Shown here piece after piece: positions 43,023-51,603 of a stretch of 64,000 bases of DNA; position 1 is the stretch's first letter; every line of letters begins with the position of its first letter. Position numbers and translations under genes: made by a program. The notes beneath the pieces are model-generated. The model did no database searches, had not been told where the DNA came from, and saw only the letters and a list, made by a program, of their open reading frames with translations. This DNA comes from Kitasatospora papulosa (GTDB lineage Bacteria; Actinomycetota; Actinomycetes; Streptomycetales; Streptomycetaceae): contig NZ_JNYQ01000003.1 of assembly GCF_000717245.1 (NCBI RefSeq), positions 310,001 through 374,000 of the forward strand, read 5' to 3'.

Positions 43023-44060
43023 GTGCAGGAACACGGACGAGCCATGGTCAGACCTCCCCGCAAGGAGGCCTCCATGGCCGACGTCGCGCGTCTCGCCGGA
43101 GTCTCCTCCCAGACGGTCTCCCGCGTCTCCAACGGGCACCCGATCGTGTCCGAGGACACCCGCGAACGCGTTCTCGCCGCCATGAAGGATCTCAACTACC
43201 GCCCCAACAGCGCCGCGCGCGCGCTCAAGAGCGGGAAGTTCCGCACCCTGGGCGTCATCCTGTTCACGCTGGCCACGACGGGCAACGTCCGGACGCTGGA
43301 GGCCATTTCCGCCTCCGCGGCGGACGAGGGCTACGCCATCACCCTGCTGCCCGTCGCCACTCCCACCAGCACGAGCGTCAGAGGGGCCGTCACCCTGCTC
43401 GGCGAGCAGGTCGTGGACGGCATCATCGTGATCATGGAAGTCCGCCTGCTGGACGCCGCCATCTCGCTTCCGCCGCACACCCACGTCGTGGTGGCGGACT
43501 CCGACGCGGGCGACCGCTACAGCGTCGTGGACACCGACCAGTCCGGAGGCGCGGAGGCCGCCGTGCAGCATCTGCTCGACCTCGGCCACCGCACCGTGGT
43601 GCATGTCGCCGGTCCGCCGGAGTCGTTCGCGGCGCAGCGGCGCGCCCACGCGTGGCGGCGCACCCTGGAGAAGGCGGGACGCCCGGTCCCCGCCCAGGTG
43701 GACGGCGACTGGTCGGCGGCTTCGGGGTACACGGCGGGCCTCGCCCTGGCGGCGGACCCCACGTGCACCGCGATCTTCGCGGCGAACGACCAGATGGCAC
43801 TCGGGGTCCTGCGGGCCCTGCACGAGAAGGGCAGGCGTGTACCCGAGGACGTCAGCGTGGTGGGGTTCGACGACATCCCCGATTCCGCCTCCTTCCTTCC
43901 GCCGCTGACCACCGTCCACCAGGACTTCGCCGAGGTCGGCCGGCTGTGCGTGGACGGGGTGTTGCGCCAGATCCGGGAAGAGACGACGGAGCGCGGCACC
44001 ACCCTCGTCCCGACCCGTCTGGTCGTCCGGTCCAGCACGGCCCCGCCGCCGCACGGCTGA
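43023..44060 (+). CDS. LacI-family regulator of the beta-galactoside operon
   Basis: 345 residues. The helix-turn-helix and hinge region reads SMADVARLAGVSSQTVSRVSNGHP ... YRPNSAARALKSG, and the periplasmic-binding-like effector domain ends VVGFDDIPDSASFLPPLTTVHQD. It represses the divergent importer until a galactoside binds. Three in-frame starts compete: GTG 43023 (GGAGG 7 nt before, chosen), ATG 43044, and ATG 43074 (AAGGAGG 5 nt before), which would begin immediately at the helix-turn-helix. The same-strand alpha-amylase gene follows after 283 nt. Confidence 0.88.
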   Translation: MQEHGRAMVRPPRKEASMADVARLAGVSSQTVSRVSNGHPIVSEDTRERVLAAMKDLNYRPNSAARALKSGKFRTLGVILFTLATTGNVRTLEAISASAADEGYAITLLPVATPTSTSVRGAVTLLGEQVVDGIIVIMEVRLLDAAISLPPHTHVVVADSDAGDRYSVVDTDQSGGAEAAVQHLLDLGHRTVVHVAGPPESFAAQRRAHAWRRTLEKAGRPVPAQVDGDWSAASGYTAGLALAADPTCTAIFAANDQMALGVLRALHEKGRRVPEDVSVVGFDDIPDSASFLPPLTTVHQDFAEVGRLCVDGVLRQIREETTERGTTLVPTRLVVRSSTAPPPHG

Positions 44061-44167
44061 ACGCGCGCCCTCGCCCGGACGGGCCCACGCACGGGCGGGT
44101 GGCCTCCTCCGTGGCAGGGTGTGCGCACCCCCTTTACGGACCTGTCATGCACCGGTAACTTCCTCGG

Positions 44168-44184
44168 ATGCAAGAGATTGCAGA
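44168..44184 (+). promoter_or_regulatory. 10-bp-spaced TGCA direct repeat upstream of the amylase gene
   Basis: TGCAAGA and TTGCAGA half-sites with TGCA cores at 44169 and 44179, one helical turn apart. The pattern resembles the TTGCA(A/G) direct repeats of Streptomyces amylase promoters under MalR/Reg1. Confidence 0.4.
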
Positions 44185-44343
44185 AAGGTTCTGACAGGAA
44201 TTTCTGCCAGGACGCATCGCTGGCCCGAACCCCGAGGCGCGTCCGGGTTCTCCGGCGGGATCCTCGCGGCCGCTCGCGGAGCGCCCGTGCTGTGTTGGCA
44301 GCCGCGGTCCACCCGCCCGTGGCCCTCCCCTGGAGACACACGA

Positions 44344-47300
44344 ATGAGACGTACCCCTGCCCGGCTGCTCGGGCGCCTCGCGGCGGCGGCTGTCGCCGCC
44401 ACGGTGACGACGGGACTCCTGACCCCTTCACCCGGAACCCCGGCCCCGGAGTCGGCCGTGCCCGTGGCCGCCTCGGCGTCCACCGCCACCGTCTTCTACT
44501 ACACGAAGACCAGGAACTGGTCCTCCTACCGCCTGCACTACGCTCCGGACGGCGGGTCCTGGACCACCGTGCCCGGTGCGGCCATGGAGGCCGCGTGCAC
44601 GGACTGGGTGAAGCTGACCGTCGACCTGGGCAGCGCGTCCGGTCTGGCGGCGACGTTCAACAACGGCTCCGGCGTCTGGGACAACAACGCCGGCAAGAAC
44701 TACGCCCTGGGCACGGGCGCCGTCACCGTCAAGGACGGCGTGGTGGCCCACAGCGACCCCTGCGCGGACACCGGCTCGGAGCCCGGGGAAGCCCGTACCG
44801 CCTCCGTCTACTACTCGACCGCCACGGTCGGCTGGACGACGACCAACCTCCACTACCGGCCGGCGGGCGGATCCTGGACCACCGTGCCGGGCGTGGGCAT
44901 GGAGCCCGCCTGCACCGGCTGGGTGAAGAGGACGGTGGACCTCGGCACCGCCGGCTCCATGCAGGCCGCCTTCAACAACGGCAACGGCGTCTGGGACAAC
45001 AACAACGGTGCCGACTACACGATCCCGGCCGGAACGACCACGGTGAGGGACAGGAAGGTCACCACCGGCGCGGCGGACCCCTGTGCCGCCCAGACCCCGG
45101 ACACCCAGGCCCCCACCGCCCCGACGAAGGTGTCCGCGAGCGCGGACGGGGTGTCGGTCGTGCTGACCTGGGAACCGTCCACGGACGACCGGGGTGTGAC
45201 GAGGTACCAGGTGACGCGGACCGGCGGGACCAAGGGCACGGTGGTCAGCGACGTCGGCTCCACGGTGTTCTCGGACACCGGTCTGGAGGCGAGGACGACG
45301 TACGGCTACACCGTCAGGGCCGTCGACGCGGCGGGGAACGTCTCCGCGGCGTCCGCGGCGGCCACCGCGACCACCGGGGAGAAGCCGACGGCTCCCGCCG
45401 CCGGGAAGCCGCTCGGCACCGACCCCCGCAAGGACCCCATCTACTTCGTGCTCACCGCCCGCTTCAACGACGGTGACACCACGAACAACCGGGGCGGCAG
45501 CCAGCACACCAAGTCGGGCAACGCCGCCAACGACGACCCGATGTTCCGGGGCGACTTCAAGGGCCTGGTCGACAAGCTCGACTACATCAAGGGCCTGGGT
45601 ATGTCGGCCGTCTGGATCACACCCGTCGTCCTGAACCGGTCGGACTACGACTACCACGGCTACCACGGCTACGACTTCTACGAGGTGGACTCCCGGCTCG
45701 AGTCCGCCGGGGCCTCGTACCAGGACCTCATCGACGCGGCCCACGCCAAGGGCATGAAGATCTACCAGGACGTCGTCTACAACCACTCCTCCCGCTGGGG
45801 CGCGAAAGGCCTGTTCACCCCGAAGACGTACGGGGTCCGTGACGCCCAGTGGAGCTGGTACTACGACGAGCGGAACGACGGCTTCGAGTACGACGGCCTG
45901 ACCGTCGAGACCAAGTCGGGGAAGTCCTACTACAACGGCGACCTGTGGTCCACGGCCGAGCCGTCCGGCAACACCTGCGTCAACTGGGGCACCCCCACCC
46001 AGTACACCTCGCCGGAGGGCTACCGGATCTACAACTGCCAGTGGCCGAGCCCCACGTCCGGCATGTTCCCCAAGGCGTACTACCACAACTGCTGGATCGG
46101 CAACTGGGAAGGTGAGGACTCCCGTTCGTGCTGGCTGCACGACGACCTCGCCGACTTCAACACCGAGAGCGCGCCCGTGCAGAACTATCTGATCGGGGCC
46201 TACGACAAGTACATCGACATGGGGGTCGACGGCTTCCGCGTCGACACCGCCGTACACATCCCCCGCACCACCTGGAACCGCCGTTTCCTGCCGGCCATCC
46301 AGGAGCGCGTCACTCAGCGGTTCGGCACCGAGGCCGCGAAGAACTTCTTCGTCTTCGGTGAGGTCGCCGCCTTCGTCAACGACAAGTGGAACCGCGGTTC
46401 GGTCAACCACTCCGCCCAGTTCTTCACATGGAAGGAGCGCAAGGAGTACAGCGCGGACGACGGGAAGGCGGCTCTCGAGATGTACGACTACGAGCAGCAG
46501 CAGGGCACCGGCTCCCAGCCGACCTCCGCCAACGCCTTCCTCGACGGCAACAACTACCACGTGCCGGACCACAGCAAGTTCTCCGGGATGAACGTCATCG
46601 ACATGCGCATGCACATGAACTTCGGTGACGCGAACAACGCCTACAGCAACGGCAAGGACTCCGACGACAGTTACAACGACGCCACCTACAACGTCGTGTA
46701 CGTCGACAGTCACGACTACGGCCCGAACAAGAGCAGCGAACGGTACGCGGGCGGCACGGACGCCTGGGCCGAGAACATGTCGCTGATGTGGACCTTCCGC
46801 GGCATCCCCACGCTCTACTACGGCTCGGAGATCGAGTTCCAGGCCGGAAAGAAGATCGACTGCGGGCCCACCTGCCCGCTGGCGACGACCGGCCGGGCGT
46901 ACTACGGCGCGCACCTCGCCGGAGACGTCAAGGCGTCGGAGTTCGGCACCGTGGACTCGGCGACCGGCGCGGTCGCCGACACCCTGGCGAAGCCGCTGGT
47001 CAAGCACGTGCAGCGGCTCAACCAGATCCGCCGTGCGGTGCCCGCCCTGCAGATGGGGCAGTACTCCACGGAAGGCATCACCGGCTCGATGGCGTACAAG
47101 CGCCGTTACACCGACGCGGCGAGTGGCACCGACAGCTTCGCGCTGGTGACGGTCTCGGGCGGCGCCACGTACACGGGCGTGCCCAACGGCACCTACAAGG
47201 ACGCCGTGACCGGTGACACCAAGGTGGTGACGGGTGGCACGCTGTCCGTCGCGGCACCGGGCAAGGGCAATCTGCGGGTGTACGTCCTCGACCTCGGCGG

Positions 47301-47352
47301 CAGGAACGCGGCCCCGGGGAAGATCGGTACGGCGGGTGCCTACCTGAAGTGA
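44344..47352 (+). CDS. secreted GH13 alpha-amylase with tandem CBM25 and FN3
   Basis: 1002 residues: signal peptide (to about 44), two CBM25 starch-binding domains (about 46-140 and 155-245, each with VYYST/VFYYTK, LHYxPxGGSWTTVPG and FNNGxGVWDNN), FN3 (about 258-345), then the GH13 barrel. The catalytic triad is Asp634 (DGFRVDTAVH), Glu673 (FGEVAAF) and Asp791 (VDSHDYGPN). It endo-hydrolyses starch outside the cell. ATG 44344 gives the signal peptide; GGAG is 9-10 nt before it. A small C-terminal beta domain closes the protein. Products may feed the alpha-glucoside importer at 22-27 kb. Confidence 0.92.
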   Translation: MRRTPARLLGRLAAAAVAATVTTGLLTPSPGTPAPESAVPVAASASTATVFYYTKTRNWSSYRLHYAPDGGSWTTVPGAAMEAACTDWVKLTVDLGSASGLAATFNNGSGVWDNNAGKNYALGTGAVTVKDGVVAHSDPCADTGSEPGEARTASVYYSTATVGWTTTNLHYRPAGGSWTTVPGVGMEPACTGWVKRTVDLGTAGSMQAAFNNGNGVWDNNNGADYTIPAGTTTVRDRKVTTGAADPCAAQTPDTQAPTAPTKVSASADGVSVVLTWEPSTDDRGVTRYQVTRTGGTKGTVVSDVGSTVFSDTGLEARTTYGYTVRAVDAAGNVSAASAAATATTGEKPTAPAAGKPLGTDPRKDPIYFVLTARFNDGDTTNNRGGSQHTKSGNAANDDPMFRGDFKGLVDKLDYIKGLGMSAVWITPVVLNRSDYDYHGYHGYDFYEVDSRLESAGASYQDLIDAAHAKGMKIYQDVVYNHSSRWGAKGLFTPKTYGVRDAQWSWYYDERNDGFEYDGLTVETKSGKSYYNGDLWSTAEPSGNTCVNWGTPTQYTSPEGYRIYNCQWPSPTSGMFPKAYYHNCWIGNWEGEDSRSCWLHDDLADFNTESAPVQNYLIGAYDKYIDMGVDGFRVDTAVHIPRTTWNRRFLPAIQERVTQRFGTEAAKNFFVFGEVAAFVNDKWNRGSVNHSAQFFTWKERKEYSADDGKAALEMYDYEQQQGTGSQPTSANAFLDGNNYHVPDHSKFSGMNVIDMRMHMNFGDANNAYSNGKDSDDSYNDATYNVVYVDSHDYGPNKSSERYAGGTDAWAENMSLMWTFRGIPTLYYGSEIEFQAGKKIDCGPTCPLATTGRAYYGAHLAGDVKASEFGTVDSATGAVADTLAKPLVKHVQRLNQIRRAVPALQMGQYSTEGITGSMAYKRRYTDAASGTDSFALVTVSGGATYTGVPNGTYKDAVTGDTKVVTGGTLSVAAPGKGNLRVYVLDLGGRNAAPGKIGTAGAYLK

Positions 47353-47357
47353 CGCGT

Positions 47358-47392
47358 GGTGTGACGGGCGCGCGCCTCGCGCCCGTCACACC
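47358..47392. terminator. perfect 15-bp bidirectional terminator
   Basis: Arms 47358-47372 and 47378-47392 are exact reverse complements with a 5-nt loop, between the convergent amylase and aldose-epimerase genes. Confidence 0.8.
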
Positions 47393-47409
47393 GGCCGTCT
47401 CTCGGCGGA

Positions 47410-48474
47410 TCAGGACCCGAGGTGCGGGAAGCGCAGTTCGGTACGGCTGCGCGCGGTGTCGCCGGGGCGCAGCACGGTGCTGGGCAGGTCCGGACGGTTG
47501 GGTGAGTCGGGCAGGTGCTGGGTCTCCAGGCAGAGCGAGCCGTGCCGTCCGTGGCGGCGTCCGGTCCCGTCGGTGAAGGAGCCGTCGAGCTGGTTGGCGG
47601 TGTAGACCTGGATGCCGGGCTCCGTCGTCCACACCTCCATGACCCGGGCGGCGTCCGGGGCCGTGAGGCGTGCGGCGCGGCGCAGGCCGCCGCCGGAGTC
47701 CCGCAGGACCCAGCAGTGGTCGAAGCCGCCCGCGGCGCGCAGTTGCGCGTTCTCGGTGCCGAGGCGCTCACCGAGGACCTGGGGTGCGGTGAGGTCGAAC
47801 GGGGTCCCGCCGACCTCGGCCGGCGGGCCCAGCGGGATACCGTCGTCGTCCACCGGCAGGTAGGAGTCGGCGTCGACCTGCAGGGTGTGGCCCAGGACGT
47901 CGTCGTGTCCGGCGAGGTCGAAGTAGGCGTGGTTGGTGAGGTTGACGACCGTGGGCCGGTCGGTGACCGAGGCGTAGTCGACCGCCAGGGTGCCCGACTC
48001 GTCGAGGGTGTACGTCACGGTCGCGTCCAGCGCTCCCGGGAAGCCCATGTCCCCGTCGGGGCTGTGCAGGGTGAGCCGCAGGGACACGCTGTCGTCGGTG
48101 CGGTCCGGGGACGCCTGCCAGACCTTGGTGTGGAAGCCGTCCGGTCCGCCGTGCAGGGCGTGGCCGCGGTCGTTGGCGGGGATGTGGTGTTCGGTCCCGT
48201 CCAGGACGAAGCGGCCGTGGGCGATGCGGTTGGCGTAGCGGCCGACGACGGCGCCGAAGTAGGGGTGCTTGCCGGTGTAGTCGTCGAGGGTGGCGAGGGA
48301 CCTGACGACGGAGGCACCGGCTCCCGTGGTGTCGGGCACGGTGAGGCGGTGCAGGGACGCGCCGTAGGTCAGTACCCCGGCGCGGACACCCGTGCCGCTG
48401 TCGAGGGTCCACAGGTCGGTCCGGGTCCCCTGGACGGAGCCGAACGGGGCGCGGTGCACGGTGGGACGCGGCAT
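47410..48474 (-). CDS. galM: aldose 1-epimerase (GalM family)
   Basis: 354 residues. Signatures: YGASLHRLTVPD, VVGRYANRIAHGRFVLDG, GHALHGGPDGFHTKVW (catalytic His region), VVNLTNHAYFDLAG and the Glu near the end in SLCLETQHLPDSPN. It interconverts alpha and beta anomers of aldoses. Its ATG shares one base with the stop of the LacI gene (TGATG), so it is the last gene of the six-gene furanose-importer operon and would prepare the imported sugar for catabolism. Confidence 0.9.
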   Translation of the reverse strand: MPRPTVHRAPFGSVQGTRTDLWTLDSGTGVRAGVLTYGASLHRLTVPDTTGAGASVVRSLATLDDYTGKHPYFGAVVGRYANRIAHGRFVLDGTEHHIPANDRGHALHGGPDGFHTKVWQASPDRTDDSVSLRLTLHSPDGDMGFPGALDATVTYTLDESGTLAVDYASVTDRPTVVNLTNHAYFDLAGHDDVLGHTLQVDADSYLPVDDDGIPLGPPAEVGGTPFDLTAPQVLGERLGTENAQLRAAGGFDHCWVLRDSGGGLRRAARLTAPDAARVMEVWTTEPGIQVYTANQLDGSFTDGTGRRHGRHGSLCLETQHLPDSPNRPDLPSTVLRPGDTARSRTELRFPHLGS

Positions 48475-49511
48475 CAGAGATCCTCGGTGTGGCCGGAGTC
48501 GGACCGGGACGCGGTGGATTCGCGGACGACGAGGCGGTAGCCGGGGCGTGGCCTTCGCGGTTCGGCGACGGGCCGGCCCGAGAGCTGCTCGACGAGGCTG
48601 TCGACGGCGAGGCGGGCGATGGCGTCCTTGTCCGGGGCGATGGTGGTGAGTGTGGTGGTGGTGTAGCGGCTCTCCTCGATGTCGTCGAAGCCCACGACGG
48701 CGACGTCGTCCGGGATCCGCAGGCCGCGTTCGGTGAGGGCGCGCATGGCGCCGATGGCGATGAGGTCGTTGTAGGCGAACACCGCGTCGGGCCGGTCCTC
48801 CCGGTCCAGGAGCCGCGCCATGCCGGCGGCGCCGTCCTCCCGGCCGTAGCCGTCGGTGACGACGACGAGGGATTCGTCCGGTGTGATGCCGGCGGCCGCC
48901 AGTTCCTCGCGCCAGCCCCGCAGGCGCAGGTGCGCGGGCTGGCGTTCCTGACCTGTACGGGATCCGAGGAAGGCGATCCGGCGGTTGCCCTGGGCGACGA
49001 GGTGGCGGACGGCCGCGCGGGCCGCCGCCACGTTGTCGATGGCGATGTGCTCGTACGGCGCCTCGTACTCGCGCTCGCCCAGCAGGACCAGTGGCGCCGT
49101 CTCGGTGCGCGCCATGAGGTCCTCGGTCTCCAGGTGGATGGGGCTGAGGATGAGGCCGTCGATCACATGGGACCGGAATCCCTGGCTGACCAGGAGTTCC
49201 TTCTCCCTGAGGCCTGCGGTGTGGTCGACCAGGACCGTGTAGTCGTGCCGGGCGGCGGCGTCGATGACCGCTCCGGCGAGTTCCGCGAAGTACGGGTTGC
49301 CGAATTCGGGGACAGCGAGGGCGATGATGCCGGTGCGGCCCTTGCGCAGGTGACGGGCGGTGAGGTTCGGCCGGTAGCCGAGCTCGTCGATCGCCTTCTG
49401 CACCTTGGCGCGCATGGCTGGTGTGACGTGCTGATAGTTGTTCACCACGTTCGACACGGTCTTGATGGACACGCCTGCCCGTTGCGCAACGTCCTTGAGG
49501 CTGACGCCCAC
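48474..49511 (-). CDS. LacI-family regulator of the furanose importer operon
   Basis: 345 residues. The DNA-binding part reads SLKDVAQRAGVSIKTVSNVVNNYQHV ... LGYRPNLTARHLRKGRTG; the effector domain ends VVGFDDIEESRYTTTTLTTIAPD. GTG 49511 follows AAGGAG at about 5 nt. It lies inside the operon it probably controls, between permease and galM, so it would be induced with its targets. Its recognition helix (VSxxTVSNVV) matches that of the second regulator at 60798, and AACGTT-core operators lie before both regulated genes. Confidence 0.88.
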   Translation of the reverse strand: MGVSLKDVAQRAGVSIKTVSNVVNNYQHVTPAMRAKVQKAIDELGYRPNLTARHLRKGRTGIIALAVPEFGNPYFAELAGAVIDAAARHDYTVLVDHTAGLREKELLVSQGFRSHVIDGLILSPIHLETEDLMARTETAPLVLLGEREYEAPYEHIAIDNVAAARAAVRHLVAQGNRRIAFLGSRTGQERQPAHLRLRGWREELAAAGITPDESLVVVTDGYGREDGAAGMARLLDREDRPDAVFAYNDLIAIGAMRALTERGLRIPDDVAVVGFDDIEESRYTTTTLTTIAPDKDAIARLAVDSLVEQLSGRPVAEPRRPRPGYRLVVRESTASRSDSGHTEDL

Positions 49512-49567
49512 GGCACTCCTTGGTTCGGCTCGGCTTGGCTGTGTGTCCGGCTCCTGCGGGCCGGTCG

Positions 49568-50608
49568 TCAGGTGCTTCTGCGACTGCGCGCGAGGTAGCG
49601 CTGGGCCACCACGACAACGATAAGGAAGCCGCCGCTGACCACCGACTGGTAGGAGGAGTTGAGCGAGCCGATCTGGTTGATCAGGTTCTGGATGACGGCC
49701 AGCAGGAGGACGCCCCAGAGGGTGCCGCTGATGGAACCGGCGCCTCCGACGAGGAGGGTGCCGCCGATGACGACGGCGGAGATCGCGTCGAGTTCCATGC
49801 CCACGCCGACGATGGTGACGCCGGAGGAGAGCCGGGCCGCGTTGAGGGCGCCGGCGAGGCCGGCGAGCAGGCCGCTGAGCGTGTAGACGAGGATCTTCGT
49901 GCGGGCGACGGGAAGACCCATGAGGGTGGCCGCGTCGCTGCTGCCGCCCACGGCGAAGAGGGTCTGTCCGAACGAGGTCCGCTGCAGGACGAGTCCGCCG
50001 GCCCCGAACAGCACCAGGGCGATGACGATCGGGTAGCCGAAGCCCCAGACGCTGCCCTGGCCGAGTTCACCGAAGGCGGAGTCCTTGGGCACCAGGTAGG
50101 TGGTGGCGCCTTCGTCCGTGAGGGCGAGCAGCAGGCCGCGGGCGCCCAGCAGGGTGGCGAGCGTGACGATGAAGGGCGCCATGTTCCCGCGGGCGATCAG
50201 CAGCCCGTTGAGCAGGCCGATCCCGCCGCACACCACGAGGGGGAGCAGCAGCGCCGCGAGGAATCCGTACTGCGAGGCCCAGGCGGCGAGCACTCCGCCG
50301 AGGGCGAAGACCGATCCGACGGACAGGTCGATGCCGCCGGTGATGATGACCAGCGTCATGCCGAGCGCGACCACGGCGAGGAAGGACGCCTGGATGGTCA
50401 CACCGCGGGCGTTGTCCAGGGAGGCGAACGTCGGGTAGACGAACGAGGCGGCGATCACGACGGTCAGCAGGACCGCGAGGACGCCCTGGCGTTGCAGGAG
50501 TTCGGCGACGCGCAGACGGCCGGCCGACTCGGGCCCGGCGGGGCGGACCGCGGGCGTCCTGTCCGGCACGGGGGCCGGGGCGGCGGTGAAGGGCTTGGTT
50601 TCGTTCAT
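49568..50608 (-). CDS. furanose ABC importer permease 2 (YjfF/RbsC type)
   Basis: 346 residues with about nine membrane helices. The family blocks are ALGMTLVIITGGIDLSVGSVFALGG and AISAVVIGGTLLVGGAGSISGTLWGVLLLAVIQNLIN. It overlaps the upstream permease by 4 nt. Two non-identical RbsC-type permeases in one operon is the arrangement of the E. coli galactofuranose importer (YtfT-YjfF), where they form a heterodimer. Confidence 0.9.
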   Translation of the reverse strand: MNETKPFTAAPAPVPDRTPAVRPAGPESAGRLRVAELLQRQGVLAVLLTVVIAASFVYPTFASLDNARGVTIQASFLAVVALGMTLVIITGGIDLSVGSVFALGGVLAAWASQYGFLAALLLPLVVCGGIGLLNGLLIARGNMAPFIVTLATLLGARGLLLALTDEGATTYLVPKDSAFGELGQGSVWGFGYPIVIALVLFGAGGLVLQRTSFGQTLFAVGGSSDAATLMGLPVARTKILVYTLSGLLAGLAGALNAARLSSGVTIVGVGMELDAISAVVIGGTLLVGGAGSISGTLWGVLLLAVIQNLINQIGSLNSSYQSVVSGGFLIVVVVAQRYLARSRRST

Positions 50609-51603
50609 CGGGACCGACGCTCCCGGGCGACGTAGACGGCGGCGATGATGATGGCCGCCTGGGCGATCTGTGCGGTGGAGTCGGGCAGGTCGTGCTTGAC
50701 GAGCGTGGCGCGCAGGAGCTGCATGAGCAGGGCGCCCGCGACGGTGCCGAGCACCCGGACGGATCCCCCGTTGAGGGGGGTGCCGCCGACGACGACCGCC
50801 GTGATGGCGGAGAGTTCCATGAGGGTGCCGAGCGAGGACGGGTCGCTCGCGGTGAGCCTGGCGGTGGCGAGGATGCCGGCGAGCGCGGCGAGCACCCCGC
50901 AGATCACGTACACGCCGATGAGGACCCGCTTGACGGGGAGCCCGGCGAGCGCGGCGGCGGATCGGTTGCCGCCGACGGCGACGACCTGCCGGCCGAAGGT
51001 GGTGCGCTGCACCAGGAACGCCACGGCGACGGCGAGGACTCCGGCGATCCAGACGACGAGCGGAATGCCGAGGAAGGAGCCGGTGCCGAGCGACAGCAGG
51101 TCGGGGTTGACGATCTGCTTGAGCTGGCCGTCGGCCATGACGAGGGCGAGTCCGCGGCCTCCGACGAAGAGCGCGAGCGTGGCCACGATGGGCTGCAGCC
51201 CGACGAGGGAGACGAGGGCGCCGTTGACGGCTCCGACGACGGCGCCCGCCAGGAGGGAGACGACGAGCGCGGGTACGAGCCCGTAGCCGAGGTAGAGCGG
51301 GAGGAAGGCTGCGGCGAGCGCCATGGTCGAGCCGACGGAGAGGTCGACGCCCTCGGTGCCGATGACCAGGGCCATGCCCAGGGCGACGATGACGATCGGG
51401 GCGACCTGGACGAGCTGGGTACGGAAGTTGTCCGCGGTCATGAAGTGTTCGGTGAACAGCGCGTTGAAGAGCAGGACCACCGCGACGGCGACGTAGACGC
51501 CGTAGCGCTGGTACCAGGAGGGGTCGCGCAGCCGGGCCAGCGGGCTCGCGGACTTCGGGGGCTTGTCGCTCTTCGCGGGCGGGGCGACGGCGGTCTGGGT
51601 CAT
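50605..51603 (-). CDS. furanose ABC importer permease 1 (YtfT/RbsC type)
   Basis: 332 residues, about nine membrane helices after a Lys/Pro-rich cytoplasmic N-terminus. Signatures: IVALGMALVIGTEGVDLSVGSTMALAAA and LSAITAVVVGGTPLNGGSVRVLGTVAGALLMQLL. It overlaps the ATPase gene upstream and the second permease downstream by 4 nt each. It is more diverged from its partner than duplicates would be, supporting a heterodimeric channel. Confidence 0.9.
   Translation of the reverse strand: MTQTAVAPPAKSDKPPKSASPLARLRDPSWYQRYGVYVAVAVVLLFNALFTEHFMTADNFRTQLVQVAPIVIVALGMALVIGTEGVDLSVGSTMALAAAFLPLYLGYGLVPALVVSLLAGAVVGAVNGALVSLVGLQPIVATLALFVGGRGLALVMADGQLKQIVNPDLLSLGTGSFLGIPLVVWIAGVLAVAVAFLVQRTTFGRQVVAVGGNRSAAALAGLPVKRVLIGVYVICGVLAALAGILATARLTASDPSSLGTLMELSAITAVVVGGTPLNGGSVRVLGTVAGALLMQLLRATLVKHDLPDSTAQIAQAAIIIAAVYVARERRSR

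Noticed and set aside
44428..47007. 859-residue minus-strand frame opposite the alpha-amylase
   Set aside because: Val/Gly/Arg-rich antisense artefact of a well-supported GH13 gene.
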